Shown in pieces: positions 18,044-25,208 of a stretch of DNA of 64,000 nucleotides. Under the pieces are notes generated by a model. The model saw only the letters and a list, made by a program, of their open reading frames with translations, searched no databases and had not been told where the DNA came from. This DNA comes from Sphingomonas sanguinis (GTDB lineage: Bacteria > Pseudomonadota > Alphaproteobacteria > Sphingomonadales > Sphingomonadaceae): contig NZ_CP079203.1 in the NCBI RefSeq assembly GCF_019297835.1, positions 3,786,001 to 3,850,000 of the forward strand, written 5' to 3'. Each line of letters opens with the position of its first letter. Position 1 is the first letter of the stretch. Both the position numbers and the translations under genes were made by a program.

Positions 18044-19321
18044 CAGGCCGATCCATGTCATCGTCCCGGCGGCGATGGCAGGAAACTCCAGCGCCAGATC
18101 GACCTGCGACGAGGCGATGGCGGCGCTGACAGCCCCGACAAATCCCCATTCCACGATGTCGAGCCCATACCGCCGGGCGTGTCGAACCACCGTTGCCGCA
18201 ATCCCGAGCAGCGCGGCGGTGACGAGCAGCAGATAGGGCCAGCCGCCATCGATCAGCAGGCGAAGCACGATATTGTGCGGCGAGTTGACCATCCACAGGG
18301 TCTGCGCCTGCCGCACATCGTCGAGGGCGTGGGCGCTGGCCAAGCTGAACGACCCGATACCATAGCCCGTCAGCGGGCTGTTCGCGACGATCGCGGCGCT
18401 ATGCCGCCAGATCGTCAGGCGAACCGACGCCTCAGCGGGAAGCTGCTGAAAACGCTCGAACACCACGCCGGAAAACAGCAGTATGACGAGCAGGAGGATG
18501 ACCGCCAGCATCGGCCCCACCACCCGAAGCGACGCGCGTCCTCCCAGCCCTCGCCAGACCATGAGCCCGACGACCAGCGCGCCGATCACCGACCCATTGC
18601 GCGATCCAGTCAACAGCGTCGCGCCCAGCATCAGCAGCACTACGATCCCATAGGCGACGGTGCGCAATTGCTCCCATGCCGAGGTGCGCGTCCGGGAGGA
18701 GGCACCGCTCCGCAAGGCGCGGGCCAGCGCCAGCCCCGCCAGACCGACAAAGACCGTCGCCGATGCATTGGCATTGGCCAGGGTGCCCAGAAAGCGTCCC
18801 TCGCCCATCTCCATCCCTGCGGGGGAGGCGATGTCGCCGCCGATGCTCAGCGCCCAAAGCACCGACAGGCTGCCCAGAACCAGCATGCCGTCGGCGATGC
18901 GCGCCAGATCGACCCGGCGATAACCGAGCAGCGCGCCGCACAGCAGCGCGGCGATCAACCCGCCAAGACCGACCAGTCCCGGCGGGGCAATGTCGGACGC
19001 GATCGGACGGTTGCCGAGCCAGCCCAGGCTGACCGCCATGAGCCAGACCAACGCGGCGACCATCAGCGCCAGGACCGGCCCTGTCGCCCGCCAGAAACGC
19101 GGCGAGGGAGCCAGCGCATAGAGCGCGAGCGCCAGCATCAGGCCATAAGCCAGGCCGACGACATCCTGCCCCGCAAAGGAATCGAGGCCGCCCCAGAAAA
19201 TCCCCGCCGAGGGCAGCAGTGCAAGCATCAGCGGCCAGACGGCACCGTGCGACAGCGGGCGGAAACCCGATGACGAACGTGGGCGAACATCCCCGGCCAT
19301 CCGGACTCGCGATAGGATCAT
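18008..19321 (-). CDS. O-antigen ligase / Wzy-like membrane protein (second type)
   Basis: The 437-residue protein has about 12 membrane helices and the Wzy_C loop (LTGSRNGSVIGALVVG, PLTGYGIGSFS, NSPHNIVLRLLIDGGW). It belongs to the same superfamily as the proteins at 4244 and 21415 but shares few of their pair-specific motifs, so it is a more distant member. The start at 19321 lies a few bases after the WecG/TagA-type gene's stop at 19326, so the two are co-transcribed. It may be a polymerase for a second glycan or a ligase. Which of the three ligase-like proteins polymerizes the main EPS is not decidable here. Confidence 0.78.
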   Translation of the reverse strand: MILSRVRMAGDVRPRSSSGFRPLSHGAVWPLMLALLPSAGIFWGGLDSFAGQDVVGLAYGLMLALALYALAPSPRFWRATGPVLALMVAALVWLMAVSLGWLGNRPIASDIAPPGLVGLGGLIAALLCGALLGYRRVDLARIADGMLVLGSLSVLWALSIGGDIASPAGMEMGEGRFLGTLANANASATVFVGLAGLALARALRSGASSRTRTSAWEQLRTVAYGIVVLLMLGATLLTGSRNGSVIGALVVGLMVWRGLGGRASLRVVGPMLAVILLLVILLFSGVVFERFQQLPAEASVRLTIWRHSAAIVANSPLTGYGIGSFSLASAHALDDVRQAQTLWMVNSPHNIVLRLLIDGGWPYLLLVTAALLGIAATVVRHARRYGLDIVEWGFVGAVSAAIASSQVDLALEFPAIAAGTMTWIGLLWGRAIGARTA

Positions 19322-19325
19322 CGGG

Positions 19326-20102
19326 TCAGCTGGTCTTGGTCAGCAGGTGGAAGACCGCCACGGGATTGGTCAGCAGATAGCGCATGCCGAGCCGCCGCGG
19401 CTCCAGTATCGCGCGATGCAACCATTCGAGGCCCGCCTTCTGCATATAGGCCGGGGCGCGCCGCATCCCGCCGCCGACATGGTCGAACAAGCCGCCGCAG
19501 GTGCGAATCCAGGCCAGTCCCTCCAGATTTTCGCGCTGTTCGATCGCGAAGCGTTCCTGCATCGGACTGCCGCGCCCGACCCACAATATGTCGGTGCCCG
19601 CCGCCTTGATCTCCTCGCAGATGCGCGGCGTTTCGGCGGCGTCGAAATAGCCGTGGCGGATCCCGGCGATCTGCAAGTCGGGAAACCGCTCCAGCAGCAG
19701 TTCGGCGGTGCGCGCCGCGACACCAGGCATCGCCCCCAGCAGATAGAAGCGGATGCCATGGCGCGCCGCGTGTTCGGCCGCATCCCAGAGGAAGTCGGTG
19801 GTCGCGACCCGTTCGGGCAGCGGCGCGCGATGCTTCAACCGGCTGGCGAAGATCAGCGGCATTCCGTCCGCGTCGACGATATCCGCCTGGTCGATCAGCG
19901 CCCGAAATTCGGGATGGCGATGATAGAGCGCGATCACCAGCCCGTTGCTGGCGACGACGACCTTGGGTTGCGTCTGCACGCCCGCGCGCGCGCGCGCGAC
20001 ATCACGCACCATGCATTCGGCCAGTTGCTGGCGCGTGACGCTGGCCGTCATGATCCCGCCGACGCGCAGCGTGGGAAGGGTGGAGGTGGCCTCCATCAGC
20101 AT
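19326..20102 (-). CDS. WecG/TagA/CpsF-family glycosyltransferase (GT26)
   Basis: The 258-residue protein shows the GT26 motifs VVASNGLVIALYHRHPEF (TxNxx-type), IVDADGMPLIFASRL, RFYLLGAMPGVA, ILWVGRGSPMQE and the C-terminal FDHVGGGMRRAP and GLEWLHRAILEPRR. The family transfers ManNAc, ManNAcA or glucosyl-type residues to lipid-linked sugars at the cytoplasmic face. It is the first gene of a two-gene minus-strand unit with the Wzy-like gene. A CG-dinucleotide run near 19983-19997 encodes an Arg-Ala repeat and could be slippage-prone. Confidence 0.88.
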   Translation of the reverse strand: MLMEATSTLPTLRVGGIMTASVTRQQLAECMVRDVARARAGVQTQPKVVVASNGLVIALYHRHPEFRALIDQADIVDADGMPLIFASRLKHRAPLPERVATTDFLWDAAEHAARHGIRFYLLGAMPGVAARTAELLLERFPDLQIAGIRHGYFDAAETPRICEEIKAAGTDILWVGRGSPMQERFAIEQRENLEGLAWIRTCGGLFDHVGGGMRRAPAYMQKAGLEWLHRAILEPRRLGMRYLLTNPVAVFHLLTKTS

Positions 20103-20475
20103 GGCTGCCGGGCGTCGAAAATATGGGAAAAGTGGCCATAACCCTGCGCCGGGCGATCGGTACGATCCGGTGCCGAGCGGTTTGGCGAGAGGAAACAGGC
20201 GGTCATGTGGATCATTGCGAGCGGATCAGCCTGGTTGCGGCGAGCCGATCGAGGACGCCATGTTCCTCATTGCTAGATGCACAGTGGTAAATATCAAGCT
20301 TCGACGCGAGGCAAGTGACAGCAATTGGAACACTTTCTGAATCATTTTTCCCTTTTCATGACTTTTTAACCGACTGTCCCATGCTGGTCGTCATTGACCG
20401 GCTTTGACGTTGGCGCGCGCAGGAGAAGCTTCTATGGGGAGCGGGCGTCGTCCCGGCGCATCTTGCGGAGGTCGC
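20103..20475. other. Divergent intergenic region with an AT-rich promoter-like segment
   Basis: 373 bases lie between the WecG/TagA-type gene and the GH12-like gene. The 20275-20375 part is clearly richer in A/T than the flanks and contains stretches such as ATCATTTTTCCCTTTTCATG, consistent with a promoter for the plus-strand gene. The plus frame is open from 20404 but shows no coding character before 20476. Confidence 0.4.
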
Positions 20476-21339
20476 ATGAACAGCGCGTATAAATGGGCTG
20501 CCACGTCATTGGTCGGTGCGGTCATGCTGTTGGCCGTGACCAACCGTACCGATGTGCTTCAGGCGATCGCGCCGTCCGAACCGCTTCAGAAGGTGACGGC
20601 CCCCAGGGGCTGGGTGCTCAAGCAGGATTCGGAAAATTACAAGCAGGGCCCCTATGTGGCCTTTGCCGCCGACTGGTCGGTGACGACGGGCAAGTTGAAG
20701 CTGCGTCGCGGCGTCGACTATGCCGACAACATGATCATCAACCCGCGTACCTTCCCCGCCGGAACGACGATGCGGTGGCAGTGGCCGGGCGGCAAGCCGC
20801 CGTCGGGCGTCTATGGCTATCTCCACATCGCCTATGGCAATTATGCGGGTGGTGCGCCGGTCCAGCCTGTTCCGCCCGTCCAGATCGCGAACATGCCGGA
20901 CGTCAAGACCGACTTCGCGGTGACGATCGACGGCGATCCGACGCGCTACAACCTGCTGTCGGAGACCTTCCTGACCGCCAAGCCGGCGCAGTTTGCGACG
21001 CGCGGGCTGGAGATCGGTTTCCTGCCCAACGTATCCGCCGATGGGCGCTCCTTCTTCGCGGGTGGCGAACAGCTCGGCGAATGGCGTGATCCCGGCGGTC
21101 GGACGTGGAAGGTCGCGATTCGCGGCAAATATTGCATGCTGATTCCGGATGGTCCGACCTTCACGCAAGGGACGCTGTACTTCGGGGCGGTCATTCAATG
21201 GCTGATCGATCAGGGGCGTTTGACCGGACAGGAATGGTTCAACGGCCTGGCCATCGGGGTCGAGCCGGTTGGCGGGCGCGGATCGCTGCGCGTCGACAAA
21301 TGGCGGGTCTATCCGGCGCTCGGCGCCCCTGCGACTTGA
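20476..21339 (+). CDS. Exported GH12-like protein, EPS-associated
   Basis: ATG at 20476 follows GGAGG at a good distance and opens a 287-residue protein with an N-terminal hydrophobic segment (about 8-24). It is a clear paralog of the protein at 39191: both share YGY(L/V)HIAYGNY, YN(L/V)L(S/N)E, WFNG(L/M)AIGVEPV and DxWR. Comparing it with the GH12 domain of the RTX protein at 25209 aligns E179 (LEIGF) with the nucleophile strand and E263 (GVEP) with the acid/base strand, 84 residues apart. That spacing is typical of GH12 beta-jelly-roll glucanases. I infer an exported endoglycanase that trims or turns over the EPS. Standard annotation may call it hypothetical. Confidence 0.65.
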   Translation: MNSAYKWAATSLVGAVMLLAVTNRTDVLQAIAPSEPLQKVTAPRGWVLKQDSENYKQGPYVAFAADWSVTTGKLKLRRGVDYADNMIINPRTFPAGTTMRWQWPGGKPPSGVYGYLHIAYGNYAGGAPVQPVPPVQIANMPDVKTDFAVTIDGDPTRYNLLSETFLTAKPAQFATRGLEIGFLPNVSADGRSFFAGGEQLGEWRDPGGRTWKVAIRGKYCMLIPDGPTFTQGTLYFGAVIQWLIDQGRLTGQEWFNGLAIGVEPVGGRGSLRVDKWRVYPALGAPAT

Positions 21340-21414
21340 GCCGGATGACGATCGTACCCGCGTCGCTGCCCATGGACGGCCATATCGGCGATAGCGCGAC
21401 CGGATCCTGAACCC

Positions 21415-22887
21415 ATGCGGTCTTTCGGCATATCGGGGTCGAGCGGGACGGATGTGACCGGCTCGCCGACCAACCGCTCGGGTGAGGCCGCGCCGTCGCC
21501 TGGGCTTGGCGGCCTGGGGCTTGGCGGCCTGGGACTCGGCGATTGGGCCATGCACATCTTGGTGTTCATGGGGCTGAACTGGGTTCTCCTCTTCTCCAAT
21601 CTTGCGGGCATGTTCATGCCCGGCCTCGGCGCGGTGGGGCATCAGGGGGGCTATGTGGTCGCGCTGGCGCTGGCGCTTTATGGCGTGGCGACCGCCGGGC
21701 GCCTGTCCCCCGCACCGTTGCCGCCGGTCACGATCATTATCGCCTTGCTGTGGTGCTGGGTGAGCGTGTCCTGGGCGATCGACGCGGACACGGCGGTTCG
21801 CAAGCTTATGCTTACCTCCTGCGTGATCGTTACCGCTTTCGCCGTGGTGCCACAGATCGGCTATGAACGCGCGGTTGCGATCCTGCGCCAGCAGATGCTG
21901 GTGGCGCTGGTCTTGAGCTATCTGCTGGTCCTGCTCTGGCCGACAATGGGTATCCAGTCACGGCTGGGCACCTTCGACGAGGTTGGCGGCTGGCGTGGCA
22001 TCATGGTCGACAAGAACAGTTGCGGCGCCTTTTGCGCGGCGATGGCGCTGCTGTTCCTGTTCGATGCAGGCAAGCTGAAGCCGCTGCTGCGCTGGGGCGC
22101 GTTTCTCGCCGCAATCGTGTTTCTGATCGAGACCCGGTCCAAGACCGCGATGGGAATCCTAGTCGCGATCATGCCGATCGGCTTTCTGGTCCTGCGCTAC
22201 AATCCCGCCTTCCGCCTGTTGCTGGTCCCGGTCGCAGTTTGTGGGGCGATCTTCGTCTTCCTCGCCTGGAACCGGTTGCTGCTTCCGTTCGAGCGGGCGC
22301 TCTACGATCCAGAGGCCTTTACGGGTCGTGGAATGATCTGGAAGACGCTGGTCGGCTATATCCGCGACCACTGGCTGCTGGGGGCGGGATACGGCTCTTT
22401 CTGGGGCATCGGTCCGCGCAGCCCGGTCTTCATTTACACCGATCTCACCTGGGTCCAGGCGCTGTTCGTCGGGCATAACGGCTATCTGGATGTCTGGAGC
22501 CAGGTCGGTCTCCCTGGCCTGCTGCTGGTGTTGCTGGCGGTCTTCGTCGTGCCGTTCTTGCGGATGTTCAAAAGCCGGACGCTGGCGCCGTCGCGTCGGG
22601 CGCTGCTGTGCGCGTTGATGCTCTTCATCCTGGGCGACAATGTGACTGAATCGACCCTGTTCGATCGCGATACGCTGCTCAACATCTTCGCGATGATCGT
22701 CATCGCCCTGATCGGAGCGGGTGAACGGGACGGGCGTCCGGCGATAACGATGCGTGGCCGGTCGCTCCGCTCCGGGACAGTGCGGGCGTCGCACGCGTTG
22801 CGCGGGAATCTCCAAGCGAATAGAGCCGCTATCATGTCCGGCATCGATGCGACGCCGGATCAGGCGAAGTCCGGGGAGAACAGGTGA
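21415..22887 (+). CDS. O-antigen ligase / Wzy-like membrane protein, paralog of the one at 4244
   Basis: The 490-residue protein begins with a Gly/Leu repeat (GLGGLGLGGLGLG) at residues 30-42, then about 12 membrane helices with motifs SVSWAIDADTAVRKLMLTS, GGWRGIMVDKN, ETRSKTAMGI, GAGYGSFWGIG, GHNGYLDVWSQVGLPGLLL and NVTESTLFDRD. These match the protein at 4244 one for one, so the two come from a duplication. The hydrophilic tail of about 60 residues is specific to this copy. Its stop overlaps the start of the GT39-like gene (GTGA). It is a polymerase or ligase candidate, probably acting with the GT39-like enzyme on the periplasmic side. Confidence 0.78.
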   Translation: MRSFGISGSSGTDVTGSPTNRSGEAAPSPGLGGLGLGGLGLGDWAMHILVFMGLNWVLLFSNLAGMFMPGLGAVGHQGGYVVALALALYGVATAGRLSPAPLPPVTIIIALLWCWVSVSWAIDADTAVRKLMLTSCVIVTAFAVVPQIGYERAVAILRQQMLVALVLSYLLVLLWPTMGIQSRLGTFDEVGGWRGIMVDKNSCGAFCAAMALLFLFDAGKLKPLLRWGAFLAAIVFLIETRSKTAMGILVAIMPIGFLVLRYNPAFRLLLVPVAVCGAIFVFLAWNRLLLPFERALYDPEAFTGRGMIWKTLVGYIRDHWLLGAGYGSFWGIGPRSPVFIYTDLTWVQALFVGHNGYLDVWSQVGLPGLLLVLLAVFVVPFLRMFKSRTLAPSRRALLCALMLFILGDNVTESTLFDRDTLLNIFAMIVIALIGAGERDGRPAITMRGRSLRSGTVRASHALRGNLQANRAAIMSGIDATPDQAKSGENR

Positions 22888-24491
22888 ACCGCATGTCCAG
22901 CACGCCGTGGCGCACGTCCGACGGGTCCATGAGCGGTGCGGGCTGGGCACGGGTGACGGTCATCGTCGCGACGATCCTGGGCGCGGTGCTGCGACTGTTC
23001 CGGCTGGGCAGCCAGTCGCTGTGGATGGACGAGGTGTCCTCGCTCCGCAACGCCCGCGCGTTCGGGCAGGGCGGTCTGGACGCGCTGGCACGGGCCGATC
23101 AGGTCGCGCCGCTCCATTCGATCACTCTCTGGCTGTCGACCGTCATCTCGGGCGATACGGAGGTCGCACTGCGGATGCCCTCGGTCATCGCGGGCGTGGT
23201 GCTGATCCCGGTCATGTATCTCCTGGGATGCCGGTTGCTCCAGTCACGCTGGACCGGCGCGATCGCCGCCTTGCTGGTCGCCATCTCGCCCTATGCCATC
23301 TGGTATTCGCAGGAGGCACGTATGTACGCGCTGCTCCTGCTGTGCACCGCGCTGGCCGCCTATCTGGCATGGCCCGTGACCGAGCGGCCGCTGCGCAAAT
23401 GGGAGCTGGCGGCGATTACCTTCGTGACCGCAATCGGTTTCGGGATGCATCATTACATGATCCTGATGTGCGGGGCGTTCGGGCTGTTCCTGCTCCTGCG
23501 CGGCCAGGCCCTGAAGCCGCGCGCCTGGGCGTGGCTGGCGACGCAGGTGATCGCGTTCCTACTGTTCGCGGGATGGCTCTATCTGACCCGCGACCGGCTG
23601 GGCAATGTCGCCGGGACCGAGAAGCCCGCCTTTGCCCTTTGGATCCCCTATACTTTCTTCACCTATATCGCCGGGTTCAGTTTCGGTCCGTCGACGCGTG
23701 ACATTCAGGAAGCGGGGCGCGGAGCAGGGCGGGTCGTGCTGTCCCATGCGCCCGCCATCGCCGCGCTGGGGGTGAGCTGCGCGGTGCTGGGCCTGGCGGG
23801 CGTGCGGCATCTGTGGCGCCACCCCGAGCGCCGGGCGGTCGGGCTGTGGCTGCTGACCTGGCTGATCGCGCCGATCCTGCTGGCGGTCATCGCGACGCGC
23901 GTCACCAATATCCGCTATAATGTGCGTTACGTGATCGTCTGCTATCCGGCGCTGATGCTGCTGTTCGCCGTCGGCATCCGGCAGGCGCTGGGCGCGTTGG
24001 CGAGTGCGCCGAGCGATCGTCGGCGGAGGATCGGCGCGATCGTGGTCGCAGCGGCCGGACTGGTCCTGACCGTCTGCCTCATCGCATCCGACGGACAGCT
24101 TTACGCCAATCCCCATTATGCCAAGGAGGATGGGCGCTCGCTTGCCCAAGCGCTGAGGCGCCTGCCCGCCGACACGGTGATCGTGAGCGACAACAACCGG
24201 GTCGTGAAGGTGCTGCGCTATTACCATGGCCGCCTGCCGGGCGACGACATCCAGGTCGATTACCGGACCCCGCGACTGTCGGCCGAGCGCGTGTGGGAGA
24301 ATTTCACCGAGATCCCGCCCGAGCGCCGCTGCGACGTGGCCCTGATCGAGTATCGGTCATGGGAGACGGACCCGACGGGCCTGCTCCGCCGCAATATGCG
24401 GGCGACCCTGCGGACGGTGGCGCAGGAGGCGTTCCCCGGCGTCTCCGTCACGCGTTTCCGTTGCGCGGGATCGCCGGGCGGCCAGGGTTAG
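22884..24491 (+). CDS. GT39/ArnT-like membrane glycosyltransferase
   Basis: The GTG start at 22884 overlaps the previous stop (GTGA). The 535-residue protein has about 10-12 membrane helices in the first 390 residues and the GT-C signature near the N-terminus (LGSQSLWMDEVSSLRNA, with the catalytic acidic residues of the first periplasmic loop). It also has the YSQEARMYALLLL motif typical of the family. The C-terminal ~120 residues form a soluble domain. Such enzymes use polyprenyl-phosphate sugars as donors and act on the periplasmic face, so this one may add a side-chain sugar after flipping. Donor and target are unknown. Confidence 0.82.
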   Translation: MNRMSSTPWRTSDGSMSGAGWARVTVIVATILGAVLRLFRLGSQSLWMDEVSSLRNARAFGQGGLDALARADQVAPLHSITLWLSTVISGDTEVALRMPSVIAGVVLIPVMYLLGCRLLQSRWTGAIAALLVAISPYAIWYSQEARMYALLLLCTALAAYLAWPVTERPLRKWELAAITFVTAIGFGMHHYMILMCGAFGLFLLLRGQALKPRAWAWLATQVIAFLLFAGWLYLTRDRLGNVAGTEKPAFALWIPYTFFTYIAGFSFGPSTRDIQEAGRGAGRVVLSHAPAIAALGVSCAVLGLAGVRHLWRHPERRAVGLWLLTWLIAPILLAVIATRVTNIRYNVRYVIVCYPALMLLFAVGIRQALGALASAPSDRRRRIGAIVVAAAGLVLTVCLIASDGQLYANPHYAKEDGRSLAQALRRLPADTVIVSDNNRVVKVLRYYHGRLPGDDIQVDYRTPRLSAERVWENFTEIPPERRCDVALIEYRSWETDPTGLLRRNMRATLRTVAQEAFPGVSVTRFRCAGSPGGQG

Positions 24492-24563
24492 TCGCGGCGT
24501 CCGTCTTTACCCGGCGGTAACCATAAATCGTCAAGCTGTGTTGGCACATCATCGGGACGGAAC

Positions 24564-25010
24564 ATGATCGCACGTTTGTACGGACAGACGCGAGGCGCGC
24601 AGCGTCATGCGGTGGAGATCGACGCGACCCTGCGCGGTCCGGACCGCGAGGCGGTGGACATCGTGATCGAGGATCTGTCCGCCAGCGGCTTCTGCATCCC
24701 CAGCGTGTCCACCATCGAGCCGGGCACGCGGTTCAGCATCGGCTTTCCGGGACTCGGCATCCGGTCCGCGACCGCCGTTCGCGACGCGAGCGGGCGCTAT
24801 GGCTGCAAGTTCGAGGAACAGCTGAGCGAATCCGAGCTGATGACCGCGCTGTCCGCCGAGCCGCTGGAGCCGCTCGCGCTGCGACCGGGACAGCCGGTGC
24901 CGGTAACGCTTACCCGGCCCCCCGAACCTTTACGAACCGGATTGCCGATCGCGGTTCAGGCCACCCTGGCGATTATCGCCGCCGCGGCCGGATGGTGGCT
25001 GCTGCGTTAA
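24564..25010 (+). CDS. PilZ-domain c-di-GMP receptor with C-terminal membrane helix
   Basis: The 148-residue protein has both PilZ ligand motifs: RxxxR as RGAQR at residues 10-14, and DxSxxG as DLSASG at 37-42, followed by the RYGCKFEEQL strand. A proline-rich linker and a terminal membrane helix (VQATLAIIAAAAGWWLL) tether it to the inner membrane. Its place between the GT39-like gene and the RTX gene suggests that c-di-GMP controls an EPS or secretion step post-translationally, as PilZ proteins do for alginate (Alg44) and cellulose (BcsA). Confidence 0.85.
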   Translation: MIARLYGQTRGAQRHAVEIDATLRGPDREAVDIVIEDLSASGFCIPSVSTIEPGTRFSIGFPGLGIRSATAVRDASGRYGCKFEEQLSESELMTALSAEPLEPLALRPGQPVPVTLTRPPEPLRTGLPIAVQATLAIIAAAAGWWLLR

Positions 25011-25208
25011 CCTTTGGTAGGCCCGGAAATGCGTCCTCCAGCGGATGCGAAAGGGCCGCCGGATCATCATTTCGGGGCCGATACGAGCTGGTTCAAAGGC
25101 GCGCGGGCGTGCCTTTGAATAAAATAGTAAGCTGAAATTTAACCGGAATTGGTGAACTTCGCGAAGTTTCCCAAGCGGTATCCCCTATCCGTCAATTGGG
25201 GACCGCGC

